Shown here: piece by piece, positions 22,693-34,221 of the stretch
Numbering within the stretch: position 1 is the first letter of the stretch
Layout of the letters: each line of letters starts with the position of its first letter
Origin: Macrosoma leucophasiata
Lineage: Eukaryota; Arthropoda; Insecta; Lepidoptera; Hedylidae
Reading direction: 5' to 3'
Assembly: GCA_036365455.1 (NCBI GenBank)
Contig: JAWQUS010000008.1
Span: forward strand, 18,459,501 to 18,523,500
DNA: 64,000 bases
Program-made: the position numbers and the translations under genes
Notes under the pieces: model-generated
The model's database searches: none
What the model saw: the letters and a program-made list of their open reading frames with translations, nothing else
What the model was told of the DNA's origin: nothing

Positions 22693-23019
22693 CAGTGTTG
22701 CTAAACTATCGATAGTTGCGCTATCGATAGTTGACTTCGAAAAATAATCGATAGCGCGATAGTACTATCGAAAATATCGCCATGCTGCAATACTATCGAT
22801 ACTATCGATAGTATCGATAGTTAAAAATAAGCAATATTATTGCCAAAGATCAATAGTATCGATAGTATTGTTATAAACAATAGTCAATAAGGTCAATAGT
22901 ATCGATAGTATTGCAGCATGGCGATATTTTCGTTAGTACTATCGCGCTATCGACTATTTTTTCGAGGTCACGATAGTTCACAATACTATCGATAGACTAT
23001 TACTATTGCAACAACACTG
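22693..23019. mobile_element. hAT-like MITE rich in TATCGATA sites
   Basis: 327 bp. Ends CAGTGTTGC / inverted CAACACTG match the hAT terminal consensus. They are flanked by GCCTGTGC (22685-22692) and GTCTGTGC (23020-23027), a 7/8 match to an 8-bp hAT target duplication. The arms pair along most of their length. The element holds eight copies of TATCGATA, identical to the Drosophila DREF-binding DRE octamer, whose CGATA core also binds BEAF-32. No ORF. Confidence 0.85.
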
Positions 23020-24900
23020 GTCTGTGCCTGCAAATGCAAATGTCAATTTCATTTTCCACGACGCTAAACCTGTTTTCTAATTTATCGAAAAATGGTTACT
23101 GGTCAGTGTTGAAATATATTACTTTCAATTTGAATCAGCATTATTTTCATGATTATTGTATAATAATATTTGTATGCACCAATCGTTTTATCAGTTTCCT
23201 AAATATGACCCTCCTTTTGTAAGTACTTACCTACTCTATTGTTATGAAATTGCGGGCTATTCTCGTATGAAGCATTGGCTATATCCAATTTGTATAGGAT
23301 ATAATGAAACCCACTTCCAATAATATTTAGTTTAGTGTACATGGTACTCCACTGTGTTGGCTAAAAACATGTGCATAGATGTAAAGTTAAACCTATATGG
23401 GGGCGTAACACTATTGCTTAACATTAATATAATTATGTAAATAAATACGATTTTTCTCATTAATAAGACTTCGATATTTATTGCAACACACTTTAAGGTC
23501 GCGTCTAAATAAATAGAGAAGGTATGTTAGGGTGGAGACAAAATATTATCTTTATTTTAAACCAGTGTCTCACCCCGGCTTCGCACGGGTGCAATGAATG
23601 TTTTATAGCCTATTGTTACTCAGTAAAGAAGCAGCTTTCTTATGGTGAAATATATTTAGAAAATGGTCCAGTAGTTTTGGTGTGAAAATGTTTCACAGGA
23701 ATGCAAATGTTCCTCTTTATAATATTATAATAATATACATGGTCACTTTTAAAGTAATAATGATTATGTTAGTCTTCAGTTTATTCTACTTTTTTTGTTT
23801 ATACATAATATGGGCATGAGGGTTTGTGAGACAAATGTTGTGTTCTTTATGCTATCTGAGTACCTTGTTGGATGAAGTGTGTAGATATCTTTATACAGTA
23901 GTACACTGTACTTGCACAATAGACAGGATGAAGCAATAGCAGTGTAAGTCGAGGTTCACCTATGCATATTAATACTAGGTTTAAATCACTCATGTTTTGA
24001 TCTTTTGGATCAGGAAGCCAATGCACACAGTATGAGTAAAAAACCGCATATCTTGGCATTCGCGTATAACAGGGTAGTGTAAGTTGGGGTATTACTATAC
24101 ATAAAAATGAAATGATATATGTAAGTTTCACTAAAACTGCAGAACAGATGGACAGATTTGGCTCATTTCAAATTATGAAATATTAATAGAAGCCAAAGAA
24201 AGTTGAATAAGTTGAAAATGTGAAGAAATCGTAACGATAATAGTAAAAACAACAATCTCCATTTCCAATATAAAAAGTCAACTTTTCAACTGGAAAAGAT
24301 TTATATTACTTAATTTACATCTACCGTTAAAACATGAAATCATTAATAGATGAACAATACAATAATAACAAGACATAAGTATGATTTTAACTAAATATCT
24401 TATGTTATTAATTAGTAAATCTTTTCATCAAGTCTTACCAACAAAGTGGTTGGCAGGTAGAGATTGTGGAGCATCAAACATTTCTGTCCTATACAATTCT
24501 TGTTTCTATTATTTCATATATCATGTCAACCTTGATATTCCTCACTTTTTTTTTTCTATATTTATTATTGAGTGGCACATGCGAAGAATTTCCTTTTTTA
24601 ATAACCTTTTTTTTTTCAGATAAGTTGTCATGGAAAGATTCCCTTTGAAATTGTCAAAACTTTCAACAAGCTATAATTCTATGTATGAAAAGGTATGTAT
24701 TTAGTTAGTTCTATACACAGATACACACTCATTCCATTTGCATCAATGATGATTTGAATTATCACTCCCTCCCTCGAACAAAATCACCTTCACTCCAACA
24801 TACAATCTCTGACTTACTCACACATCTCTAACATTTATGCGCCTTTATGATTTTATGACTTCCTGTTCTTATATCGTACACAGCATTTGAATCACCTATA
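23020..24900. other. Intergenic stretch
   Basis: AT-rich. At about 23560-23720 a degenerate dispersed repeat begins (CCCCGGCTTCGCACGGGTGC), of the CCCGCGGCTTCGCC type scattered in moth genomes. No gene seen. Confidence 0.4.
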
Positions 24901-25200
24901 GGAGTTTTTAGGCCTCAGTCAAAATATGGGGTTATCCACCGGGCACAAAAGCTTCCTGACCGCTAAATGTTCATGGAGGATTTGTGCACTTGACTCATAC
25001 ACGGTAAGAGTCAAGTGCGCAAATCTTCCATTCCTCCATTCGGACAAGCTTAGGTATCGACCTAAGCATGTCCGAATCTGCTGATAGGTTACTCTTTTAT
25101 CAGTCTCTATCATACGCCGGACAACACCGATGTTATCTCCAGTCGTCGCCGTAGAAGGCCGTCCGTCACGCAGATCATCAGTGAGATTAGTGCATCAACA
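24900..25200 (-). pseudogene. Mariner transposase relic interrupted by two hairpins
   Basis: Read on the minus strand: DLRDGRPSTATTGDN, then VVRRMIETDKRVTYQQIRT, further on SSAQILHEHLAVRKL. This is the N-terminal helix-turn-helix region of a mariner-family transposase. Between QIRTCLG and SSAQILHEHL sit about 70 extra bases made of inverted copies of the flanking sequence (24974-25081). The catalytic domain is missing. Confidence 0.7.
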
Positions 25201-26299
25201 TTTAAACTCATTAAATCAGTTATAAGTAGTGGCATAGTAAAAGGCCAATCTAAGCCTATCATATCTCGCTTGTTGACTTGTCATAAAAAATCATTGTACG
25301 AAAATTTGCATGCTGACGTGACACAGAGAATTTTCAATTTGCCGCCAAAGCGTAAAACAAAAATGACAAATGAATGAAATACATACTCATTTTATTTTTT
25401 CGCATAGTTCCAATTTTTAAATGTAAGTATTTTATTTTATTAAGTATATTGTTGAGTTTTGGCGGGAACCTTGAAAGAGGCGTATGGTGCTCTTATTTTA
25501 TTTCATTTTCTTGGTGTAATTTAAGTTATATTGAATAAAGTTGGTGGCATTTTGTTTGATATAGGTTTATTACAGTGCCCGTGTATAGTGTAATAGAATA
25601 ACAGTGCGAAAACATGACCTTTCAGGTTGCCTCCAAAACTTCATTGTAAATGTTCTGGTAAAGTAGCCATCGCTTTACTCGAATAACTTGACTGCAACTC
25701 ACTTGACTGACATATTATACATGATAACTTATATATACTTACATATTATACTTGATGACTATATTATACTAACTTTTACGCTGCTTAAATAAATACGAAA
25801 TATCGTTTTACTTGACACTGGCAATACGCGTAATAGCGATGCCATAACAAAAAAAAAAAGTATATTGTTTACAAGTGAGTGACCAGTTCTAAAAACTTTC
25901 AGTATCACCCTCGTACATGGTAAATTTCAGCTTTCTTTTGACTGTGGTTTCGCTGTGTGTTTGTCAGTCACACGGTAACAACTCAGTAACGAAAGACTAT
26001 AGGTATAGTCTAGTCAACATGTACCTTTTTAAGTAATTTTTTTGTATTTTCTCCTCTATGTACGATCGAGGTGTCATTCGATTCGGAATAATGTGTAGAA
26101 AGTTTAAGGAAAAGTCCCGAAAGAGACCGATAAAAATTGAAAAAGTTATAAACAATTAAAAAAAACAAAAGTAGGTGTTTGGTTTTTTTTTTAATCTCAA
26201 AAACTATCAACGTTATTCAAAATTTAATGAATAGTTTTGAAAAAAGGTAGAAATTTCCTAAAATAAGTTTTACCTCCCGGAACTGTATCTTGAATAAGG
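25201..26299. other. Intergenic stretch
   Basis: AT-rich. A fragment at about 25622-25690 (TTGCCTCCAAAACTTC) is related to the foldback element upstream of TAF4. Nothing else can be supported. Confidence 0.4.
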
Positions 26300-27073
26300 C
26301 CTTATTACGCATGACTAAATTTAGGATCATAATTAGAGTGCAAAAGAGGGGATAAGGAAGGACGCTCCTGATACACTGTTCTAAGTTCTAAATTTAGTCA
26401 CTGAATCAGTGAGCATTTCAAGCGTATCGGTGACGGATGTCTCGGATGTATTGCCGCCACCGCGCTGGCTGGCCGCTTTTGTCATATCATTGTTGTACAG
26501 TCAAGGGCAAAAATATGTATACACCACAAAGTCTCAAATAAGTATCATCAATAGTATCATAAATAAGGGAACATCAAAACCTGCAAAAATTTGTATACAC
26601 TGTTTGAAAGTAAAGTATGTAAGCAACAGGGTCAATAACATGTCACCAACAATCGACCCATAAATTTAGAGACACCATGAAACTCATAAATATGTATACA
26701 TCATTAAAGTCAACAATGTCAACAATACGCGGTTCGCTGGATATTTTTCTATAATTTCTAACAGAACTCAGCGTGTTAAGATAGGAGATCACCGGAGTTG
26801 TGACTCGAAACTTTCTCATGATGGTCCAAGACGATGCTCTTAGTACAAGCGCCCGTGTGCATTGCACACCCTGCGCTATAGGTTAAGCCTCCCTTGACTA
26901 AATGTTATTACACCTATCCTAACTAGGATGCTAAATCATTCAGCTTGTCAGAAACCGTCCTTGCTTCCTAATTAGGATACTTTTTAGGATCCTAACTAGC
27001 TAAAAGCTAATCGCTTTGCTGAATTAGGATGCTAAATCATTTAGGATCCTAAATTTAGTCAAGCGTAATAAGG
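26300..27073. mobile_element. 774-bp element with ~30-bp terminal inverted repeats
   Basis: The left end CCTTATTACGCATGACTAAA and right end (inverse) CCTTATTACGCTTGACTAAA continue to pair through ATTTAGGATC. Between them is a minus-strand frame (26643-26867) containing GVQCTRALVLRASSWTIMRK, which I cannot assign. The right half has several AGGATCCTAA-type inverted motifs. No clear target duplication could be defined. Probably a non-autonomous DNA transposon. Confidence 0.65.
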
Positions 27074-27283
27074 ACTATTATTTATAATTTTTACAGAGTT
27101 TCGAAAAAGCTCTGAAATCGGGTAGTCTGACTTCCGCGCGCAGTTCGTCCCTCGGATACGGCACCAAAAAAAATCATATTATTGGTGTATTTCGTATTAA
27201 ATATGAAAATTCTTAAGAATAAAAAAATTGGACATAATTAGGACTACACATCAGGCTCGCCACCTGTTACATGGGCTAAAAAC

Positions 27284-27348
27284 GTAACATACATACATAC
27301 ATTTACCTCTGCCTACCCCTTCGGGGATTACAGGCGTGAAGTTACGTC
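27284..27348 (-). mobile_element. SINE fragment (CTACCCCTTCGGGG type), copy 2
   Basis: Preceded by an ACATACATAC run, then TTTACCTCTGCCTACCCCTT and the same CGGGGATTACAGGCGTGAAG block as at 20841. The tetranucleotide run would be the SINE 3' tail in minus orientation. Confidence 0.6.
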
Positions 27349-27777
27349 TTATGAATAAACAATTATCCGCCGCCGGCCAAAAATGTTTATCCCCATTTTT
27401 CCATTAGTTATCCATTACTTAATTAACAACTTTTTTTTAATTTAATGTAAACATAAATAGCCCGATTATTATTAAATTTCATTATGTCCGATTATTATTA
27501 AAAAGATTTATTTCACTTTGTGGAGTTATTATTAAGAAATATATCTATAGGTAGATATATTTCTTACTTCTTCAGATTTATTTATTAGAATAGGACAAAT
27601 AAGTAAAAAAAGTTTGTGTTGTAAAAGTTTGCGCTATACATTTTACTTGTGCAAGCCTTAAATTTGCGTAGTTAAAACGTAACGTACCTATATGGCTATA
27701 ATTAATGTCCTCCAGATCGAATTTCGGTCACGGCGACCGATCTCGCAATTGATTTTGCCATTTGTATTTTTGTCTAG

Positions 27778-27943
27778 GACGAAAACACAGGAAACGGTCG
27801 CAGCGTGCACAACACGATTGACGATGAGATGGTAGACAACAGACCTAAGCCGTCTCAGGCGGCTGACACGCCGACACCCACCAGCCACGGCACCTTCCAA
27901 CTGTACGAACACTCTGGAAGGAACTCCACAGCAAGTGCCAATT
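27778..27943 (+). CDS. Candidate alternative 5' exon of the ClC gene (55 codons + 1 nt)
   Basis: TTTTTGTCTAG acceptor, then a 166-nt open frame, then a GTGAGT donor. It encodes DENTGNGRSVHNTIDDEMVD, a Pro/Thr-rich stretch (KPSQAADTPTPTS) and LYEHSGRNSTASAN. It leaves phase 1, which fits the candidate exon at 29050 and, beyond it, the ClC exon at 35561. ClC-3-type genes often have alternative N-termini. A Met at 27829 could start a protein inside this exon; otherwise an upstream exon is needed. It could also belong to an unrelated gene. Confidence 0.45.
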
Positions 27944-28140
27944 GTGAGTATCTATTAAAGCATACAGACATAATGTTGAGTGTTCTGTATCACAAAACTT
28001 CACCTGAATGGACAGAGTTGCCGTGTCTACTTTAACAAATGCAAAGAGTCATTTGGCAGTGCGTGACCGAGAATGATTCTCGCTACCATGAAGTGAGTTT
28101 TGTATTACATGACAACAATTACCTATCTGTACTATAAAAT

Positions 28141-28220
28141 GGTTATTTATAAAGTCTAATCATTGATATACAAAAAAGGTTTTTATGATTAGACTTTATA
28201 AAGGTTTTTTGTATATCAAT
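28141..28220. repeat. Overlapping inverted repeats
   Basis: TCATTGATATACAAAAAA at 28159-28176 recurs inverted at 28205-28222, and AAAGTCTAATCAT recurs inverted as ATGATTAGACTTT. These are two interleaved hairpins in one 80-bp segment. Confidence 0.7.
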
Positions 28221-28248
28221 GAGTCTAATACATATAATAATATACTAG

Positions 28249-28500
28249 GTTTTGCCCGCAACTTAGTCCGCGTGGAATTCTTAGCATAAATTACTTCCAT
28301 ACAAACATTCATTTCCTATTTAAACCCTTTGGGGGTAGATTTTTGTAGCCTATGTCCTTCCTAGAGTATTTAACTATCTTTATGCTAAATTTAAATAAAA
28401 TCGGTTCACTTAAAGCGGAATCTTCGGCGGACTTAAAGGCGGAATATAATACAGACAGACAAACACAAACATTTTCGCATTTATAATATTAGGGATAAAT
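28249..28500 (+). repeat. Dispersed lepidopteran repeat (CCGCGTGGAATT type)
   Basis: It begins ACTAGGTTTTGCCCGCAACTTAGTCCGCG and continues through a GACAGACAAACACAAAC-type segment to a TATAATATTAGGG end. This is a frequently seen moth repeat; a relative lies at 63393-63660. Non-coding here. Confidence 0.55.
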
Positions 28501-29049
28501 AGAAAGCTGATTTAATTTTACCAACAGTTGATACTTTGTAAAGGAGATGTTGCAAATAGACTACGTACACTTCCTGAAAACGTTGGGAAGAAATTGCAGA
28601 ATCAAATACCTAATATATTGATAAAAAAATGTGTCATTCGGTAAACAGACAGGCGAAGGTCGATCTAGATTCGGATCTTGGACTATTAAGAAAACGTTTA
28701 TTACAAGACAATTTAATATTGTTTTTTTCTATTATTAATATAATTGTAGGTTACAACAGCTTGAAGTCCATACATTTTTGAAACATCTCCTTTGGATCGT
28801 AATTAATTGCAAAGGAATTATAGCGTAACATAAGGATTTTTGGAGATTAGTGGTAGCCTTACAATTTAAAATGTCCTGTCTTTTAGTTTCATTCTGGAAA
28901 ATGAAATATGTGATCTCAATTTACATAGATCTGTAATTTAAAATTTAGTGAACTATGAATCTTGAATCCAATTTTAACGATTTACACATTTTCGTATTAT
29001 TTTAAAGCTGCTATGAGTTGACCCTAAATAGACTCTTTTTATTTTCAAG

Positions 29050-29082
29050 CATACATCGCTCAGTTCTTCAGCTCCTCAGCCG
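29050..29082 (+). CDS. Candidate 33-nt microexon, phase 1 to phase 1
   Basis: A TTTTATTTTCAAG acceptor and GTAAGG donor bracket 33 nt that enter and leave in phase 1. After the exon at 27778-27943 it would read SYIAQFFSSSAG and join directly in frame to the ClC exon at 35561 (GDGVIFSG). The splice sites and phases are seen; use in vivo is inferred. Confidence 0.4.
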
Positions 29083-30960
29083 GTAAGGGAATCTTGGTGT
29101 ATGTACCTATATTTACAATTCTTAGTTAGTCAAACCACATTATATAATTTTTGGCTAGTTAGACTAACATTGCTTTAGTGTTGTCATTTTGATTGGGTTT
29201 TTTAATTTGGAGATTTTTAGTCTCAGTCGTAATGTATAGCTAAACATTGCTATGAAAACAGCCATGATTACACAATAAAACTGCTTGCATCAAGGTGTAT
29301 ATTATATAATGTGTAACAAATTATGTGATCTAAGTACTCATTGTGCGCCTGTTTAACAAAACAAAGTATCATTGTAACCGAGTGTTTTTATGTGAAACAT
29401 TCACATAAAAACATGTTTAAATCTCTGTTTTTGACAATGTCTCATATCACGTTTACATTTTCATGCAAAATGACAAAGCACAATACGTTTGTTGCAATCC
29501 TAGTACAATTTTTGTGACAAGTTTTGTACAAAAAATATAGGAACATGTTAGTTGAAGTTGTAACATTTATCCAAATTACGTAGGGTACCTACGTTTTTGT
29601 TACCTGTTTTATAAACTATTATTAATTTACCATTTCCGATGAATTTTCGTCACCCCTAAGAGTCAATACTACTATCACCAGAGTGAAAATAATATTTATG
29701 TATAAAGGAGGGTTTTTAACATTTCGATTTTATTTTATTATTTAGGTACCTACACCTGATAGGTATTAAAGTATGTATTATACCATTTTATAATCTGTAT
29801 CTGTATTAAGTAGTAATTTAAAAAAAATTGTTGGCCATTATTATTTTATAAGTTTTTGTTCACTAGATGTAATTAAACTTTAACAAAAATATTTATTATT
29901 AAAAAAAACCAGTACTTCGTAACAATTCAATAAACCAGAAATAAAACAATACAATAAAAAATGGCAAATAACTGTTGTTATAGTTATAAGTTCACACTGT
30001 TGCTTTTATCTGTTTAGTAACTAACTTCAGACTGTCGCTTTTATCTGTCGCAGTGCGCGCGCAGTAGTTCACTAACACAAATCGCAAAAGTTTACTTTCA
30101 TAATTTTGCCAATTGCGTCATAAGAAGTATAACTTCAAAAAATCTCATAAGTTGGGTACTGCGTGAGATGACGAAATTACGACGAAATTAATTTAAAAAA
30201 TGGTCCTACGAATTGCCAACACAATCTCCAATCAACAATTTAGTATAATAATGGGATTGGAAAAATGGGATGTGACATTAGGTACGGTGATGAACTAACT
30301 GGGACGTATTGCATGTTTACAAAATAAGATTGTATAAAGTCAATTTTCGAGCATACTCCTATGGTAAGAAAAACATTTTTTTATTATGTTACATAGTATG
30401 TCATTGTCCAACCAAATTATATTAATGGGCCCGTCCCTAAAAAAGCGAGAATAGTAGTTTACGGTTTTCAAAATATTATGAAATCTGCTACACTAAGCAA
30501 CACTAAAAAAAGCTCAATATGTCTGTCTGCCAACAATAACAACGCGTTAGATTTTTGAGATCGATTATAATTTTCTAGAAAATAAATCATTAACGTTATG
30601 AAAAACATCGAAATCGAACTTTTCTATTGGCAATATTTTTACTATGTATTTGCAATTTATATATCTTAACATCGCGGAATATAGCGTAATTATTACAGCT
30701 ATTCATCAAAATGGTTACCTTAAGATAAGGACAAAACTACGTCGAAGTATTCTCTTTCGATACTGAATTTTCAGCACAAGTCAGTCCAGTTGTTAGAAGT
30801 ACATATATACATATTAGTTCCATGACTTAAAGTAATATAATATAACTGTATACTTAACTAATATATACATTTTAATATAGTTTTAGTAAATTTTTGGATT
30901 ATGATATATTTTTTAATTATATTTGTATTGACATAGTGTATGTCCATCATTAATCACCTC
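29083..30960. other. Non-coding stretch
   Basis: AT-rich. A short hairpin GTTTTTATGTGAA / TTCACATAAAAAC lies at about 29386-29414. No exon recognised. Confidence 0.4.
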
Positions 30961-30964
30961 GAAT

Positions 30965-31085
30965 CTTGCGTGTAGCGGGGCGGCGGCGGCGCGGGTGCGG
31001 AACGGGCAATGCAGAGTATGCAGACCCGTTCTCGAAATCAGCGGGCAGACCGCGCGGCTATATAGCGTTGTAGTGTTGTGTTCGC
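30965..31085 (+). promoter_or_regulatory. GC-rich promoter-like segment with TATATAG
   Basis: An abrupt CpG-rich block (GGGGCGGCGGCGGCGCGG) in AT-rich surroundings is followed by TATATAG at 31059-31065 and a GT-rich stretch where transcription could start. It lies upstream of ClC exon 1. It could be the start of a ClC 5' UTR exon or of an unseen transcript. Confidence 0.4.
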
Positions 31086-31319
31086 GGTTGTGTTAATTAA
31101 ATATTTGTTTTTATTTGCAAACGAAATGTTTGAACAACGTCGACAACATTTACATAATACACACATACTCGGTTACATTATGACTAATTATGTACTACCA
31201 CAGTTGGTAAATTACTCATTACTCTTCTATATTTTTGGTTCATTTTAATAATTCGCTCTAGCACATCCGAGAACATATCGGCACGTTACAAAAATAAATT
31301 GCACATCACTTCAATGAAG

Positions 31320-31485
31320 ACTCTCGGGCGGTTGACAGTTGTCACCGTAGTTGTCAGAGCGCCGTTCGTTGCCCGCCGACGCGCCGCTGTTTTCGAAGGC
31401 CGGTCCATATAATTATATGGAAAACATCTCGCTGCCGCCGCCCCGCTGCCCGCTAAATTCGAGGCAGCGGCCTAACGGCACGTCA
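31320..31485. promoter_or_regulatory. Second GC-rich block with a 16-bp palindrome
   Basis: The segment is CpG-rich (GCCGTTCGTTGCCCGCCGAC) and contains the perfect palindrome CCATATAATTATATGG at 31405-31420 and a GCCGCCGCCCCGCTGCC run. No reading frame of useful length. Together with the block at 30965 it looks like a CpG-island-like promoter area. Confidence 0.4.
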
Positions 31486-31947
31486 CAAATAATTTATCCT
31501 CCTGAGACCCAAGTTTGAAACAGTGAGTTCCAATTATCGTTCGGTGTACTAATATTAGAACAAAATCACCAACGCCCATAGACCCAAGCATAAAATGTGC
31601 AATATCAAAACGCGAATGAGTATTGGTTTGACATTTACAGAGTGCGTTTATGATAATTTAGGGATCCCGAAACGTCAAACAAAAGTCGAAAATATTTTGT
31701 TCTATTTTTAGGACATTGGGGAATAAGTTCGTAAATAAGACAACTTTTTTATCTTTATATATTCACACAAATAGCACAAATCAGTCTCAAAATTCTTGGG
31801 AAATTGTACGTATTAATTAAAAAAACAAACAAATGACACTAATCAGTCTCAAAAATCTCGCTTAATAATTAAATACAAAGATATTAATTGAACCTTGTAG
31901 GAACATAACTAAAAAAACATGCTGTGGAAAGCCTTTCTCAGTCCATC

Positions 31948-32252
31948 AATCACCTGCCTGAACAATAGCAACTACAGCAGTAGGGTTCAACGGTATATTA
32001 CTGCTTATTCTACCTTCTCGAGCTCTGCTTGAGGGAATCCTTGCATTCCCGCGCTGTCGTGCTCGTCCCCGTCCCCTGCCCCGTCCTCGTCTACGCTGAA
32101 CTGGAGGGATTAGCCCTCCAATTCAGCGCGGTCATCGGTCTTGGATCATCATCACTATTAGGTGTTGAATCTTCTTTCGTTGCATTCTTCAGGGTTGTAT
32201 TCGCAGTCTTGACCACTGTCGATTTCAAAAGGATATCTACGATATCCAATTC
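31948..32252 (-). pseudogene. Degenerate coding-like segment, acidic then Arg/Gly-rich
   Basis: The minus strand shows a possible acceptor (CTTCTTTAG) at 32253. A phase-0 frame follows (32252-32091) with KNATKEDSTPNSDDDPRPMT, ending in a stop. An overlapping frame to about 31948 reads RRRGRGRGRGRARQRG then an Arg/Ser-rich tail. A hairpin (CTGAACTGGAGGG / CCCTCCAATTCAG) sits at the switch point. One frameshift would join the two halves, so it may be a decayed gene or transposon nucleic-acid-binding region. No family is recognised. Confidence 0.3.
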
Positions 32253-32626
32253 CTAAAGAAGTTGAAAGATGTCTTCATCTCTAAGACCTGAAAGACCGTA
32301 AATCTGTATGAACCTAATAGTCTAATACTAAAACATAAAAATAAATTATTGAATCTAGTTTTTTTAATTTTTTCACCACAAATGACAAAGAAAAACGCAA
32401 TATTATAATTCAATTACATGCACAATAGTGATCGATGTGATAGTACATAAAACTGTGAAAGAAAAAAAAACGATGTTATTAACTGTATACCGGCAAAATA
32501 GTACATTTATTGATTGATATATTAACTTATTATCCAACAAAATAACATATTAGGTTGGGGAAAAAATTTCTTCGCATTTTTTAAGATAATTCAAAACATT
32601 TTTTAATATAGTTTATTTAAATTTAA

Positions 32627-33262
32627 CTAAAGTATGTATGTACCATTTTGTTCGATAACCTTTTGCCATCTTGTAGGTAGGGACATGATCCCATTGCTAT
32701 AAAAATTTTGGGACTTCTCATCAAAATACCGCGACATGTGGATTTGGCAGTCCTCTCGTGATGTTAACCTAACATTGCATAAAGAATTCTGAAGAGACCG
32801 AAACAGGTGGAAATCTGAAGGTGCAAGGTCAGGACTATACGGCGGATGCATTAACACCTCCCAGCCAAACTCTCTTAATTTTTGCTGAGTGGCTATAGAT
32901 GTGTGAGGTCTAGCGTTATCATGATGAAACACCACACCCCTTCTGTTGATCAATTCTGGCCGCTTTCTCGCTAATCTCATCAGTTGTTCGCAGTAGAGTT
33001 CAGAATCGATAGTCCTGCCTAGTGGTAATAGCTCATAATGAATAATGCGCTTCCAATCCCACCACACACACAACATCACCTTATTTCGAGTTAACCCGGG
33101 TTTCGCCACAGTCTGTGAAGCCTGACCGGCCTTTGACCACGACCTTTTTCGCACGTTCTTGTCGTACGTGATCCAATTTTCATCACCAGTTATCAGCTTC
33201 TTCAAAAATGATTCGGTTTCATTATGTCGTAATAAAGAATCACAAATGAGTACACGGTTCAT
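32627..33262 (-). pseudogene. Mariner transposase, catalytic part (copy 1)
   Basis: The catalytic domain begins [15 protein letters not shown]. It keeps ITGDENWITYD (first Asp), [11 protein letters not shown] (second Asp) and [15 protein letters not shown], with 34 residues between the second and third Asp: the D,D34D signature of mariner. Near LMRLARKRPELI four residues are missing relative to copy 2. It overlaps the upstream frame by TAATG and is out of frame with it. Confidence 0.9.
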
Positions 33263-33633
33263 TAGGTTTCTTTCAGTGAGCTCGTGAGGTACCCAAATAT
33301 CGAGTTTTTTTTGTACCCAGCTTTTTTCAAATGCGCCAAAACTGTTTTGTGATCAATTCTCAATTCTTCAGCTACGTCGTAACTACTGATATGTCGATCT
33401 TGCTCCACTTTTTCAAAAATGGCATCCATTTTATCCGTAATAGGGCGACCAGAGCGAGGTGCATCTTTGACATCAAAATTTCCGGATTGAAAACGTTTAA
33501 ACCAAATTTGTGCTACTCTCACAGCACTAGGTCCATAAACATCGCAAATATTTTTCGCGGCTTGCGTTGCATTTTTACCTTTTTTGTAGTAAAATTTTAA
33601 GATGTATCGATTTTCTTCATTAGATTCACTCAT
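33262..33633 (-). pseudogene. Mariner transposase, DNA-binding part (copy 1)
   Basis: The N-terminal paired helix-turn-helix region starts [20 protein letters not shown] and includes [19 protein letters not shown] and SGRPITDK. It runs out of frame at an eight-A tract (plus strand T8 at 33305-33312), so the last residues ([10 protein letters not shown]) do not match the family; one more A restores the expected frame. Confidence 0.88.
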
Positions 33634-33825
33634 CTTGACAGTACGAAAAACAAATGAAAATCACACATTTGCCTAATTTGAATTTGGAACAATGTTCTTT
33701 AAAATTTTAACTTTCAATGATACCAAAACCAGCCAGATACAAATACTACAGCCAAAGAGATTTTATTACAAGTTCATACTATATGCGAAATACTATAATG
33801 CGAAAAGACTTTTTCCCCAACCTAT

Positions 33826-34221
33826 TATAATACGTACCTGGATACCACAAGATTAATAAAATAAAATGAGATTATACTTACCCCTCCTCGGCTGACGCGG
33901 TATGACGACCGGTGATATTAGACGAAATGGTCAAAAAATTACACTGCTCAATGTTTTTTCCAGTACTACCACATTAACAAATTCTACAGGAACCTAAACT
34001 GACCTGTAAAAATACCCTGGCGCGAAATTTAAATATTTAAATCAAGTTTAAAAATCTTGTTCTAATATTATCACATTGGAATTAACTCGCATATATCATC
34101 TAGTTCATCTCGATTAGTTTAAGTTACCACATTTGTCGGGCGTGTCGAGACGTACACGTTTTTTTTTACCTACGTAGACACGTTTTTGTTTTTAATTTCC
34201 ATTGCATGTCGAATGTTGAAT
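33826..34221. other. Non-coding stretch between transposons
   Basis: AT-rich. Probable upstream or 5' UTR-intron DNA of the ClC gene. No recognisable element. Confidence 0.4.

Larger units (their letters stand above)
32550..33825 (-). mobile_element. Mariner transposon, copy 1 (1276 bp)
   Basis: The ends TTAGGTTGGGGAAAAA and (inverted) ATAGGTTGGGGAAAAA are flanked by TA on both sides (32548-32549 and 33826-33827), the mariner target duplication. The transposase frame is on the minus strand in two overlapping pieces. Compared with copy 2 at 38258 it has a 12-bp and a 6-bp deletion. It lies between the candidate ClC 5' exons and ClC exon 1. Confidence 0.95.
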
